From Gnetum montanum (lineage: Eukaryota; Streptophyta; Gnetopsida; Gnetales; Gnetaceae), in NCBI GenBank assembly GCA_015680685.1, contig MNCI01004036.1, positions 451,396-515,395 on the forward strand: a stretch of DNA of 64,000 nt, written 5' to 3'. Positions 1 to 11,874 of this stretch are shown piece by piece. Numbering within the stretch: the first letter of the stretch is position 1; each line of letters starts with the position of its first letter. The translations under genes were made by a program, and so were the position numbers. The notes beneath the pieces are model-generated. The model searched no databases. It saw only the letters and a program-made list of their open reading frames with translations, and was not told where the DNA came from.

Positions 1-274
1 TTAGACTTAGGACATTAGTTAGAGTTAGCTTAGTTTCTCAACCCTTTCCTCTGATACCATAGAAGATAAACCGAAAAATACCAAAAAAATCACATACCTC
101 AGACTTGCTTAACCATACACCGTGACACTTACAAGCAAGCCTGGGAAGACAACGAACGATTAACCCTAAGTGTTTCTTGTGGTGTTAAGGCATTTAGTCT
201 ATGGAGTTCGACCGAATCGCGCGTGCACGCTCGTATTCGTATGGTTGAGTGTAGGGGTACCTCGCCACTCATCA
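1..274 (+). mobile_element. 3' part of a Ty3/gypsy LTR, cut by the window start
   Basis: The last ~90 bases match the LTR ends at 47855-47945 and 63780-63862, including the block 'ggttgagtgtaggggtacc' and a terminal CTCATCA. What follows (gtgagctta) is not a tRNA-Asp primer binding site, so this is a solo LTR or a 3' LTR on the + strand. Its start lies outside the window. Confidence 0.8.
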
Positions 275-1601
275 GTGAGCTTATTTTTTTGTATACAATT
301 GTCATTCACTATTTTCTTATTTCCTACATAATTAACCTTCACATCCATGGATTTTACATACAGAGAATCACACTGAAAATGTTAACGGTATACTTTGTTG
401 TACACTTTTGACTACATTTATAATTCATCATTTGCATTATAACCCATCATACTCAATGAAGTGTAGGACAAACTTTATTTTCAATTTTTTCCTTGAAAAT
501 ATTTTTTAAAGAATAAGAAATGAAGAGCATGAGCTTAGAGGCATGTTTTAAGCATAGATAATGGAATTGTGTATTCTCTATTAAAAAAAGAAGCAAAACT
601 TTATGGCATCATTGTGATGGCATGAAGTTCTCTATAGAAAAAGTGGACTAAAGTGAAAATTCAAATGTTAATGTATCAAAGCATTTACAATGATCTAAGA
701 AAGCTTGTATACTCTTTTAGTTTTATACATTACCTATGTTTATTTCTATACACTTTTAAATGTGTACAAACCTAAGACTATGAATAGATTTTTATACAAT
801 TAGGTGTTGGCCTAGTTTAAGGATTGTTATTTGGAGTAATAATAAGGTAGTCGTTTCTCAAGTCAAAGACCTAGATTTGAGCTTAGGTGCAACCACTCAA
901 AGAGGTTAGGCTTTTACTCATCTACAACCCTCCAAAGACCCCACTTAGTGGCATGAGTAGTGTTTGGGTGATGATGCTTTTGGTGTTGGCCTTGGTTCAA
1001 TAAGGGGAAAAAGCAAGGAAAAACCTATTGTATCATAGTAGATTTATCATCAATTGCAATTGATGAACCTATTAAAAATTGCTATTTCTTTTTCTTATCC
1101 ATTATAATAATAATCACCATCATCCTAGCCTTATCCCAAGAAAGTAAGGTAGGCTATCTTATAAATTATAATATTTTTGCTTTTTCCTAAACTAAAGAAA
1201 AATAAATTGAATTAGATAAAAATAAAATTATTTTTCTTTTTTAAAATCCAAAGGTAAATTAAAAAAAAAATTTCTTCCTATGTCTTGTAAATTTAGTTTG
1301 TAGGTAAAATACAAACGACAAGTAAACCATGTCCCAAGATCTAAAAATACCCATCCTTTTTTTTAATACACTCAACTTACTACATGTGCCCATCTTATTA
1401 GACATTATGTAGTATTGAAACTGTTAGTACTTGTAATGGTATCATGTGAATGACATTAACCACCTCTATATTTCAAGAGTAGTTTTTTTTCCCATTTTGA
1501 TTTATTGCTTCAAATTTTATTATTTCAAATTGTTTACTTATGTCCAGTAAGACCCCTTGGATCTATCAATCAATTTTAGAATTCCTTTTATGATTTTTTT
1601 A
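275..1601. other. AT-rich intergenic sequence
   Basis: No coding potential, RNA gene or clear repeat is seen. It is AT-rich, with many homopolymer runs and a short AT-rich microsatellite-like stretch near 1100. Confidence 0.6.
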
Positions 1602-1690
1602 AAATTTATAACTCATTGCTACCTAGTGGAATCGAACCTCTGAACTGGGATTATTAAGCCAAGACTCTTACTACTAAGCTAATGTATTTC
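1602..1690 (-). mobile_element. tRNA-derived SINE-like copy
   Basis: Read on the - strand it has an RNA polymerase III A-box-like block (TTAGCTTAGTAGTAAGAG) and, about 35 bases later, a near-perfect B box (GGTTCGATTCC). It ends in a short tail resembling 'gttataaa'. The same layout recurs at 1936-2025, 10124-10348 and 38680-38770. It could instead be a decayed tRNA gene, but the shared non-tRNA tail favours a SINE family. Confidence 0.6.
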
Positions 1691-1935
1691 ATTCTTACTT
1701 GCATTATTTTATACTTGTAAATCCATAGGTAATTGACTTTCAATGAGACTGTTAAAGTTACTATATTCCAACTAGTTAATTCTCCATAAAATAAGGTGTA
1801 AACTTACTTGATAAAAAATGGAGAATTTTAAAAACTCTGAATTTTTTTGATTGCTACACTCATGTTGTTGAGATGAAGGTGTCATGACGATGATATATTA
1901 GATATATTTATTTCTCTCTAAATTGATATTATAAT

Positions 1936-2025
1936 AATGAAGTATTAGTCTAGTAGTAAGACTCTTGATTTGGAAACTCTATGTCATGTGTTCAATTATA
2001 GTAGGCAATGCTAAGTTATAAAGTT
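1936..2025 (+). mobile_element. tRNA-derived SINE-like copy
   Basis: The A-box-like block (TTAGTCTAGTAGTAAGACTC) is followed by a decayed B box (gttcaattatag) and the tail 'gctaagttataaag'. It matches the inverted copy at 1602-1690. Only the B box is eroded. Confidence 0.55.
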
Positions 2026-4380
2026 CTATGTTGACTATATACATCTTAGGGTATACCTATGTATCAATTATTTTAGGTTCCAACACCCCCTTCTCTAAAT
2101 TAATATTGTTGGTTGATGACATTGAGAAATCAAATCCCCTTGTTATTGGACATTGTTTAATGCTTAGGTACTTTAAAAAAAGAACAATGAATAAAAGAAC
2201 TAGGATTTTATTGTGCTTTCAATAAAAGGCTTGTTTGATAGATTGCTCTTCTGGATTTGGATTTCAAAAGTTGATTTAATATAAGAATGTAGAATAGAAA
2301 TGTCTTTTTCTTTATGATCCACTATCTTATGGTTAGAATAACACATTTTTTTTCTTAATGCATTATCACATACTTGAGAGGAATATCAATCATCAATGTT
2401 TGAGATTTTCTTATACATCATAATATAATCTCAAAGATTTAACTGATGAATGTTAGAATTATTGTTTCATTCTAGTGTGAACAATGTAAGTTTGCTTTAT
2501 ATCAAGATGAAGCTGGGAAAGAAAGGCATTTACAAAATTATTAAATTACTTACATGCTAGGAGATGATAAAAAATTAGCATGATGTGGTGTCTCTTTAAC
2601 AACAATTCTATTTAGTTAGCATAATACATAGATTTTATCCTTTTATTTAAAGAATTATGTTTTGCCATATTTAATTACTATTCTTTCATGCAAGCAAGAT
2701 ATTTTATTTGAAGAGATAAACATTGAAGATAATTGACTTTTCAAATAAAATTTGTCTGTTCAATAGAAAAACATGTTTGAAATCATTTTTAAATCCACAT
2801 GATGAGATAAAGAGTCATCAAGAATTCACATATTGATTGAACTAGTTTCAAAAATAGAGGATAGTTAAGAGGAACTCATGGAAGCTAACATAACTTATTC
2901 TAATATATTTATTCATTGTTCAAATCCACAATGTAATCAAGATTATTGTTGATTTAGTAGACTATAATGAATTTTCCATGAAATCATTAAGGTAAGTTCA
3001 ATCAAGACTTCGAAAGTGGTGATAGACAAGAGGTAGTAGTAGATAAGAAAGTGGGGAGCATGATGTGAATTTGATGCATGTTCATAGGTTACTAGGGATT
3101 TTTTTCTAGTAAAATAAGTACAAAAATTTAAGTCTCAAATTTTTCAAAATTTGTAAAAATATAACTACCTACCATTATAATATATACATATTTATTAGAT
3201 ACTTTGAATGTATGATTATTATAATATGTTCTCATTAATTTGTCAATCTTCGAATAAGGTATTTTAATTACATATTCACAACTCTTAGATGAAGAACAAG
3301 ACTCATGATTATGATTTTTATGACTTCTAGATGAAGAACAAGATTTGTTTATCAAATGGGAAAACGGGTGAGAATGATCCCTGTGTGCTTGGTGCCAATT
3401 GCATATGCATCAAGTTTATTGTCAATTGTACTATGATTTACACTTTTTTTTGGCATCTTCACATTGTATAGGATAGCTTGCTTTTCACAAGTAAAGTTTG
3501 CAAGTTGATATAAAGAGTTGTTCAAAAGATTTGCAAAGGAAAAATATAGAAATCCTTCATGCAAAAAATCACTTACATGTCCATGGCAAATTAACAACTT
3601 GGTGGAGAGAAAGAAGTAGAGAATTACTCATAGAAAATACTATATTTTGATTTAATTATCTATGTAAGTTGTTGATTTAGAAGCTAGCATTTTCAAAAGC
3701 TAATTGAAACTAAAGCCCAATATTTTACTACCTTCTTAGACCCAAAGGATTTATAGGGGTTAATTAATTTTTTGAAAGTTTAGGGTAGCTTTTTCAAATT
3801 TTTGTAAGTGATGGGTGGATGGAAAGATGATAGATAGTTGCCCTAAAAAACCTATGCTTTTGTTTAGTTTATTCTTTTGATTTTAAAAAGCTAATTAATT
3901 TTCTTAAACGTTATGCAAGTGTTTTATAACCAATGTAGATGAATTCTAATGGTTATGTTGATTTTTCTAAAAAGGGTACCATTTTTTGGGTGTGTGCCTC
4001 AAGACAATTTAACTACATACACTTAAAACACAAAGCCAACATGATACTTTTAAATAACTTGCACATTGCAGGTTCCATGCTCAAAGTAAGTGAACAATGC
4101 CTATATTTTTTTCCTAATAAATCCACATGAATTAACATTTTGCATAGTACATGATTGGATAAACAATACGAAATCATGTTGGGAGGTGAAATTTTCCTGG
4201 TTCTATAAAGAGTCACCCTAAGGAAAGTTGGCGTACACTAAAAAGGCTTAAGAAAAAGGTTTATCGTTCCTTTCAAAGGATTAAAAAGATGATCATATAG
4301 TTGTTTCACACAATCATGGTAGTGGAACTTCCTATTAACACACCTTTGAACTTACAATACCACGAGCCAGTAATTAAAAG
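2026..4380. other. AT-rich intergenic sequence, no supported gene
   Basis: Two short - strand ORFs (3128-3355 and 3352-3597) overlap by a few bases. They show no recognisable domain, no homologous copy in the window and no splice context. A short direct repeat (cttctagatgaagaacaag-like) near 3286 and 3328 is the only internal structure seen. Confidence 0.5.
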
Positions 4381-6332
4381 AGGATGGAAAAGAAAAAGGG
4401 CTTTTCAATGTACAGTAAGCCAAAAAGTGCCCTTGTTATTAAAGTAAGTGCCCCTTTACCGTTCCTCCCAACAAAAAGAACTTTTACATCAACGTTTCCT
4501 TCTTTTTCACCATTGCTTTTTTATCTTCCCGTTAGTCAGTCAACATCGAACAATCCCCGAGGACTGATGCAGGTCAAAAAAGTTTTACTCCAAGTTGCAT
4601 GTCCAAGACAAAAGCATTGGGGTGAAAGTGCATGATCTGTGATTGGAAATGTTTGATTCCAATCAAGATGCACCCCATCAAAAATCGAACTGGTAACCGC
4701 TTACAGAATCCTATGCTCGAATTAAAATGTTTGCACCGTTCCCCACACCCAGAACGAAGTTGGGTTGGGTTGGGTTGGCGCCTTGATTTCTGGTGGCATT
4801 GTCTGATTCTGTCAAAATTGAGGGCGAAAGGTGGCAAACATGCTTTTGGGCTCGAGGAATATCATAACATGATATACTCCCTCCCACCCATGCCCAAGAG
4901 AAGAAGACATAATACAGATGATGAAGATGATGCAGCACAGAAGGCAACTGGGAAATTGCGGACAGAATATTTTGGAAACATGTGTTATAACCACGACAAG
5001 CAGCCGTCCCTTTCCTGGACAAGAAGATACGATACTCCGACGGTGAACGCGAGATGGAGAAACAGAGAGACTTTTTAGGAGTCAAGATTCAAGAAGAACA
5101 CAGACAAACAGACTGACTGACTGGATTTTATTTATTGTTAAAACAACAAATGCCAATGTTAGTCATGGCGAAATTTGGAATTTCAATTTGCAGGGGCCCA
5201 GCTATGAGCAGAAAACTCAGACCCTAGAAATTTGTGGGGACTGCGGGGGTCTGTAACTGCAGACAGAGTGGAGTATGGTGGGTAGCAGGACAACCCACAC
5301 ATGCAGAGAACAGAAAACGGAAACAGGGCATTGGGCTCCATCTTGGAAGCGATCAGTGCAAAAATATGTTGCCGCTGCTGCCCAAATCTGGAACGCTGAT
5401 TCCGCTTTCTTGTTATTGTTGCTGTTGCTGCTGTGACTTTTGAAATGAAAACGCCATGCCCCTGCAAATTCTGCAACGGCCAATGAAACTGGACCCCATG
5501 TTGCCATCCAAATGCTTGGCTGCTCTCATCCTCCTCCTGTCCCGTACTGTGTACAGCACAGCACAGACCCAGCTCATTCACCGTTTTACCTTTGCAGACA
5601 TGCGGACAACACGGATGTGAAATGGTGAATCAGCTGAAAATAAATAAATAAATATATATGTTTTATACGGGTAATTGACTGTATTTAAGAAATGCAACCC
5701 ACCTGTATGTCGTATGTCATGTTGATGGCCAAAATTTCTTACGTTTTGCCCAAGTATATTAACTAAACCGCTTAATACTTGTTGGAAAAAGTGTCTTTAC
5801 TTCTCTGTAATTTTTCCAGAAATTACATGGCGATGGTGGGTCTGAATCGTGCCTTTCAATTTGTATATTTGAGTTATCTTTGGAACACCGTTTGGATTTA
5901 TAGCCTAAACAGAGCCAAAATCCTTAACCGTTTGGAGGTGGAATTTGAAAAGGTAAAGCAGGGCTTTAAAGTAGGCGTTTGAGCATTTAAGCCAAATTTA
6001 GGCTAAGGGATAAACTGTTGTATACGGGTTGGAAGGCCACAGCCAGGCAAGTATCTGTATAATTTCGGCACAGTTCCGCATCCGTAGACGTGCCAGGGGT
6101 GGAGAATTTGAAGGGCAGATGCAACAAATTATTTGCACAATTTCAACCCTGTACACATCTCCATAAACCCTAAACCCTAGACCAAAGCCCTGGCTAATTC
6201 ACGTGGTTAAATGGCTAACAGCGAATTTTTTCCGCTTTGGAGGTTGAGCACGACACGACAGCGACGGTAAACCAATCGTATCGCGGATTTCGAAGGATGC
6301 CCCCCACATGAGCAAATGAGTCCAAGAAGAAG
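4381..6332. other. GC-richer sequence upstream of the PLATZ gene
   Basis: Base composition rises clearly from about 4600. A 148-codon open frame at 4632-5078 (+) has a basic/acidic patch but no recognised domain and an overlapping open frame on the other strand, so it is not called as a gene. A TTGGG repeat lies at 4760-4778, a TTG/CTG-rich stretch at 5417-5435 and an AAAT microsatellite at 5638-5660. This may be distal promoter sequence or a non-coding transcript; the sequence alone does not decide. Confidence 0.4.
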
Positions 6333-6616
6333 AGCAGCAGCAGCAGCTGTATCAGAATTAGGGTTCTTGGCTTCGGTGTTTTTTGTGATAATTTCAAACG
6401 TAGGAAGGAAGGCATAAGGGCGTTCGTTTTTGTTCTTGACTTGCTGTTCCTCATCCGTCCGGGTTCTTTGTCTGTGGATACATTTAATCATTTGTTTTGA
6501 TTTGGGTTCGTTTCCCGCTTCAAAGGGGGAGAGAGAGTTTGACAGCAATAACAGCAGCAGCAGAACCATCATCAGACTATTGCCAGTGGGCTCATCGGTC
6601 AGCAGCAGCAGCAGCA
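6333..6616 (+). repeat. Cluster of short CAG runs upstream of the PLATZ gene
   Basis: Runs of CAG occur at 6333-6348, 6552-6563 and 6601-6616, each of four to five triplets. They lie upstream of the TATA box at 6721. Complementary CTG/CAG runs follow in the leader (6889-6915). Confidence 0.75.
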
Positions 6617-6720
6617 CTGCAACAGTCATCACATTCAGATTCTGAGAGACTTAAAAACATGGTGGGTGGGATTGCAATTGTGTGCAAAAATGGGAATAGT
6701 GAATGGAAATGGGCAAAAAT

Positions 6721-6727
6721 TATATAG
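6721..6727 (+). promoter_or_regulatory. Candidate TATA box of the PLATZ gene
   Basis: TATATAG lies in AT-rich sequence about 390 bases before the first ATG of the PLATZ frame. A start of transcription near 6750 would give a leader of about 370 bases. The position is an inference from motif and distance. Confidence 0.4.
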
Positions 6728-6888
6728 GGGAATTGGGTAATGGTACTCGAGTATGGTTTTATTTTCGTGGGTTTTTATTTGTTTTTAGTCCCCTGTATGT
6801 GTATGTGAGATATCTCTTGTGAGTACGGGTGCTCACTGCACAGCTCTTTGAATGAACATGTCTCTGTAATTTGTGGGTTGTCAGGGTT

Positions 6889-6915
6889 GCAGCAGCAGAC
6901 GGGTCCTGCTGCTGC
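6889..6915 (+). promoter_or_regulatory. CAG/CTG hairpin in the likely PLATZ 5' leader
   Basis: GCAGCAGCAG (6889-6898) and CTGCTGCTGC (6906-6915) are perfect reverse complements separated by seven bases. The transcript could form a 10-bp GC-rich stem, about 200 bases upstream of the start codon. The CTG run continues a few bases beyond the stem. Confidence 0.65.
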
Positions 6916-7118
6916 TGCTGCCCAACTTTGGCATGGTGTGCATCCTTTTTGAATTTTGGGGATTTTCCTTTCCTGCTTTTTATCCTGCACCCATTCTGTT
7001 TCCTTTAATTTGACCTCTTTAGCACCCACGCTATTATTGTAGCTGTGCCTTGCTCCCCTTTTCTGGGTGCTCTGCAAGTTATTATATTTCGGTGGCAATT
7101 ATCTTGGTTCAGGGCAAT

Positions 7119-9157
7119 ATGGGTGACAAACAGAGGCATGTTTCTGGTTACAATTCAGCTTGGTCTGAGGATGTTGCTCATTCTTGCTCGCAGGTGGGTT
7201 ATCCTCTGGCTCCGCAGAGACCGCCGGCATGGATTCAGGGACTTCTTGCAGAGAAGTTTTTTGTGGCCTGTGGGATTCACGAATTTGGGAGGAAGAATGA
7301 AAAGAATATCTATTGTTTGGATTGCTGCAAGAGCATATGTCCTCACTGCTTACAGGCTCACCTCTCTCACAGGCTTCTGCAGGTAGCCAATCGTTTACCC
7401 TTAATGTTGTCTTGAATTTTTCTCTCTCTAATTTTAGAACCCAGAAGCCTTGTGCAAATCTGTTATTTGTTGTTTTGAGAAGATTCTTTTCTGTTTCCTG
7501 GTCCTGTCTCTAACGTTAGAAGTTCAGGAATTCGTTTACTGATTTGTGCTGAAAACCGGGCCTTGACATGGTGCTATACCTACGTAATTCTGCTGTTCTG
7601 GTAATCCCAAATTTTCATTCCTGCAGCCGACAACACAAATTTCCATGACCCAGAAACTGTTATTCTGGTTTGTTTCGGACGGCGTCTGGATTGTTTGAAT
7701 TTTCCGTCAGAATTTTGTTAAACCTCTGGGCTAGAGGCCTGGATAAAACCCAGAGGTTTCTCCCGTTGACCGACGTATTAAATTTGGTAGTGATTTAGAA
7801 CCCGGTTTTCATATTGCCTTCTGGCAAGCAACGGCTATCCACTACTCTTGGGAATAGAGCTAGCGTATAATCTTGGGATAACAGTCCGACGGGAATTCCA
7901 ATTAATCTGTGATTGGTTCTCCCCTTGCTTTAATTGTCTGTTCTCGGCACCCCAAACATTTTTCAGGAAAATTTTGCTTCCTTCCCCCTTTCCTGTCCAA
8001 ATGCAATAAATCAAAACCAAACACAACTGCAAACTTCTTGCATTTCTGTTTTATTGAAATCATTTGATTGTTTGAGTTGTGTGCCCTTTTGAAGTGCTTC
8101 TTCATTAGAGAAGTATAGCATTATTCATTCCGGGAGCCTGTCAATAGAATCCTGACCTCTATCCTGTGGCCTACTACACTAAGTCAAGCCAAGCTTTCCT
8201 TGGGAGATTTTTTTCCCCTGAACATGATAAAAAATAAATTTTATTTACTGCCTGGGACACTTCCATGGTCCAATTGCACATGAATTCATTAATTAGTTAT
8301 TTGCGGTACAGGTTCGGCGTTATGTCTACCACGATGTAATTAGACTGGGTGATATGGAGAAACTGATAGATTGCTCATTTGTTCAGGTTCGTAGATCAGA
8401 AACCGTGAATTCTTTCCTTGTTTTGCAGCAATACATGACATTATTTCTGACTGCACAGTCTTCACCTGGTTTCAGCCGTACACCATAAACAGTGCTAAGG
8501 TCATCTTCCTGAATCAGAGGCCCCAGTCAAGGCCGTTCAAGGGCTCAGGAAACATGTGTTCCACTTGCGAGAGAATCCTGCAGGATCCATACTATTACTG
8601 CTCCCTGGCCTGCAAGGTATGGAGAATGAATTGGGGACATTGCATTAAGTAAAATCAAACCGTCAATTTTTGACCAATAATTATGCTGTTCAGCATTTGC
8701 CCAACATGAAACTTTTTACCAGTTTTGAAATGAGATCATTTAAACCAACCCACATGGCTTCCGTTGAATGCAGGTGAACCACATTGTGAACCAAGGCCAA
8801 GACCTTTCACAGTATCTACATAAATGTGATACCTTACCTCTTTCTGACTTTGTATTTACTCACATTGAAAGTTTCAAGGGTGACAGTGGTGACTTGGATG
8901 ATGGTCAGATGACACCCCATTCCATACTGGACAATCCATTATCATCAGGATCCAGTGCCAGTGGCACAGTAGGTTGCAAAACAGTGGTCTGCACAGCAAC
9001 CACAGACCATGTGAAGGGTAAAGGAAAAGCCAAAGGCAAAGGCAAAACCAGTGATATCGCCAACAATCACAATGCTAATGCTGTGCACGATAGAGACGTG
9101 TCAGCTATACATGCCAGCAGAAGAAAAGGAACTCCTCAGAGATCTCCTCTTTATTAG
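7119..9157 (+). CDS. PLATZ family zinc-binding transcription factor (4 exons)
   Basis: Exons are 7119-7382, 8312-8386, 8476-8616 and 8774-9157, all joined in phase 0 with GT-AG introns of 929, 89 and 157 bases. They encode 287 residues. Exon 1 carries the PLATZ zinc signature: C-x2-H, 11 residues, CLDC, CPHC, then H-x2-H (about residues 50-85). Exons 2-3 carry the conserved block starting VRRYVYHDV and running through LIDCSFVQ, INSAKVIFLNQRPQ, a C-x2-C pair and CSLACK. The C-terminus ends RRKGTPQRSPLY, typical of the family. A lysine/glycine-rich stretch (KGKGKAKGKGK, about residue 240) could be a nuclear localisation signal. PLATZ proteins bind A/T-rich DNA and mostly repress transcription in the nucleus. 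7119 is the first in-frame ATG (A at -3, G at +4); the frame is open upstream only through a TTG. No canonical AATAAA was seen soon after the stop. Confidence 0.95.
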
Positions 9158-10123
9158 CTCACAGAAATCACAAACCCTTTTCTACTCTTTTTTTTTTCTA
9201 ACTGCTTCTTGTTTCCAACCCAGAGTGCCATGGCTTTTCATGGTTTTTGGTTAGTGGTGGGTTCTGTCTAATCTCTCCAGGACAGAGGAGCTGACTCCAA
9301 AATCATAACGGTAGGACCAAGCGTACACTGTTCCCATAATTGGCCTCGGCTTTGACTGTGGCCCTATTGGTTGTAAAAGTTGGTTTTAGCTTCTTTCTTT
9401 GCTGATGATGATGTTATTGCGGCTGTAAGTTTCTGCTTTGCAACAAAAGTCCACATGCTCCAGAGTTTTGTATGTTAACACCATATTTTCTGATTTCATT
9501 TTAAACAGTAGGTCAAAAGCAGGCACAACTGATGTTTTGGTCAAGGAAATTCTTCCAGTTACATTGCAAATTACCAGTCCAACCAATCTATTTTTTAATA
9601 CGTAATTTGTCTTTAAATTTTAATATGCCTGGTTTATTAAAAAATTAACAATAAGAATGGCGGTGGTCAACATAAGAATTTCTTAGTCGTAATATCGCAA
9701 AAGCATATTTTGGAGATAGAGGCAGCTATGATGAACGTGATATTCATCGTGTACCACTGCTGGGATTTTTTAGCATGTATGGTCCATACCAATAACGTAA
9801 ACTTAAAGGGTAATCATTTCAAGAGGATAACAACAGGATGTCGATAACGTAGGCTTTAAGTGGAATCTCCTCCATCAGTTGACATTTCAAGAAGATAACA
9901 ACCTGGCAGTGTCACTTTGAGGATAACATCGCTCCTAATATTTTTTGGTATGTAGTGTGAGATGGGCTATCTTTATGATGGAGATACTTGAACCTCTTCT
10001 CAAGGATAATGATATGTAAACTTTTGTACTATAAATTATTTGTAAGAGTCAAGATGAAAAGATTGTTTGGAAGTTATTTTTTAAAGATTTATTAACAATT
10101 GTATTATCTTTGAGGAGATGCTA
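9158..10123. other. PLATZ 3' flank and intergenic sequence
   Basis: The first few hundred bases are probably 3' UTR; an AATAAG near 9650 is the only polyadenylation-like signal noticed. Beyond about 9650 the sequence is AT-rich. A phrase like 'tttcaagaggataacaac' recurs at about 9817 and 9886. No gene is supported. Confidence 0.45.
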
Positions 10124-10348
10124 ATAATGAGGTGTTAGCTTAGTGGTAAAGAGTCTCATTGTTAGCTTAGTGATAAGAGTCATGGAATCGAATCAAGCAT
10201 ATAGGTTTAATTATAATGAGGTGATGGTGGCTCATAGGTAAGAGGTTACTAGTTCAACTACCCTTAATAGTGAAGTGGTAGTCTAGTGGTAAGATTTTTG
10301 ATTTGCGAGCTTTATTCGTGGGTTCAATTTGAATGGATAATACAAAGT
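10124..10348 (+). mobile_element. Head-to-tail SINE-like copies; insertion site of element D
   Basis: Three partial copies follow one another, each with an A-box-like block such as TTAGCTTAGTGGTAAAGAG (from 10136), GGTGGCTCATAGGTAAGAGG (near 10226) or TAGTCTAGTGGTAAG (near 10279). The last has a B-box-like GGGTTCAATTTGAATGG and ends at element D. The expected SINE tail 'ctaa-ttataa' reappears at 38583 on the far side of D, so D seems to have landed in the SINE tail. Confidence 0.5.
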
Positions 10349-10965
10349 AGTGAGCGGTAAGAGCTCACAATGGTCAATCATACAAGTTACACAAGGGTAT
10401 CCACACGATGATATCATAATTCGTAGATGAGACAATATGTGCTCTAGCTAGTTAATGTTAAGGTTGTTGATTGTTGTTTTCTTACTAAAGTTAGTGGTGC
10501 TTAGAATGTATGGTTTAACTTGTAGTAAGACATATGATACAATGATGTTGTTTGGCTTGGATGGTGTAAAAGTAAAACATGGTAAATTGAATATTAAATC
10601 TAATTAACTAAGAGATAATGAAGATAAAATGCTAATCTAACCTAAGGTGTCATAGGTTCATACAACTGCTACTAGGACTATTAAACAACTCACTACTGGT
10701 GAACCAAGCAATGTTACTACTAGGTTACCAAACAAGTATACTTAACACTCAAAACTAGTCATCCTTATCCTACCAAAATACTAACATATAGTGGAAACAT
10801 AAGTGACAGTATAAAAGTAAATTACATTGTAATGTAAACTGCAATATAGCATATGTAATAGCATAGATGCAATATAGTTGCCAACTAATGCAATTTTCAT
10901 CAATCATAAAACAAGAAGTATGTTAGCCTTAAGCTTTTCTACATAGGACATGTGATGCTTCATCA
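10349..10965 (-). repeat. 3' LTR of element D
   Basis: It aligns along its length with 11875-12778 but is shorter, lacking the stretch that matches about 12380-12640. The right edge is followed on the + strand by tatccccataac (10966-10977), the complement of a purine-rich tract, as expected for a - strand element. Confidence 0.7.
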
Positions 10966-11189
10966 TATCCCCATAACTCACTAAAATACTTATTCTCAAG
11001 TTGTACAAAATGGATGAAGTTCCAATGCAAAAATCATAGGGTGATTAAAATTGATTGACTTACATTACAAAACTTGAGAACCACATCACAAAATTTATTC
11101 AAATGAGTGTATTATAAAAATGACAAAAAGACTAGACCAAGATAAAAAATTATAACAATTGCAAAAGTCTTTAAAAATCCACTAATGAC

Positions 11190-11310
11190 AAGTCTTTATG
11201 TTATCCCTAGTGGTGGTGGTTCTTCCTAACTTGGTTGCTCTGTTGGCACTTTCCTTTTATGCAAACGTTTTGAAGGATGGATCGAAATTTTTGATCCATG
11301 GGTTTCTAAG
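11190..11310 (-). pseudogene. C-terminal remnant of the third ORF of element D
   Basis: The complement of 'cctagtggtggtggttcttcc' corresponds to the Glu-Glu-Pro-Pro tail that ends the third ORF in elements X and P. Only the tail and 3' untranslated part remain; the rest was lost before or when the RT fragment at 11534 arrived. Confidence 0.5.
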
Positions 11311-11533
11311 TAGGGAACATGTAATGTTCAAGATCTAATTCTTTTATTTACTACTTATCCACAATCATGTTCTCCTCTAGATCTCTTTTCCCTACCTTAA
11401 GAAGGATCTCCAAACTTAGGAATACATTTAGGTAAATCTGCAATCACGAAAAAATCAATGTTGGTTTAGGCAATTTTCCCTTTGTGTTTAAATCCTTTTT
11501 AGATCCTTGGTTAGCTTCAAATTTAAAGGATGA

Positions 11534-11864
11534 GGAGGAGCATACGAAGCATTTGAGAGTAGTGTGTTGCAGGCCTTAACAGATAAGTCATTGTATGCCC
11601 ATGCATCTAAATGTGCTTTTTGGAAGAAACAGATAGAATTTCTTGGTTATTTGGTGTTAGAAGCAGGTATAGCTATGTATCCTTCTAAGATAACAATGAT
11701 TAAGGATTGGTCCATTCCAACCTTAGTGAATGAAGTTAGAAGTTTCTTGGGTCTAGCAAGTTATTACAGGAGATTTGTAGAGGATTTCTCTAAGATTACT
11801 ACATTGCTACATAAATTTCTTAGGATGGACTGTGTTTTCTCTTGGACAAATGCTTGTTAGAAGG
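11534..11864 (+). pseudogene. Ty3/gypsy reverse transcriptase fragment of a different lineage
   Basis: The open frame 11564-11860 encodes the RT thumb/connection region: LYAHASKCAFWK, then IEFLGYLV, then EVRSFLGLASYYRRFVEDFS. Upstream, HTKHLR belongs to the same domain, but a two-base insertion near 11560 shifts the frame. This wording is typical of chromovirus-type Ty3 elements and differs from element A's RT. It lies opposite in strand to D, with no other domain attached, so it is a broken passenger fragment. Confidence 0.8.
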
Positions 11865-11874
11865 CTTGCTCTTA

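Noticed and set aside
1602-1690. Functional tRNA gene
   Set aside because: A and B boxes are present, but no cloverleaf with a paired acceptor stem could be made out, and the non-tRNA tail is shared among copies.
3128-3597. Two overlapping short - strand ORFs
   Set aside because: AT-rich, no domain, no second copy; expected by chance in such sequence.
4632-5078. 148-codon open frame on the + strand
   Set aside because: No domain, an equally long open frame on the other strand, and no splice or homologous support.
7050-7118. Upstream extension of the PLATZ frame
   Set aside because: The frame is open but starts with TTG; the first ATG is at 7119 in a good context, and family members begin shortly before the zinc motif.
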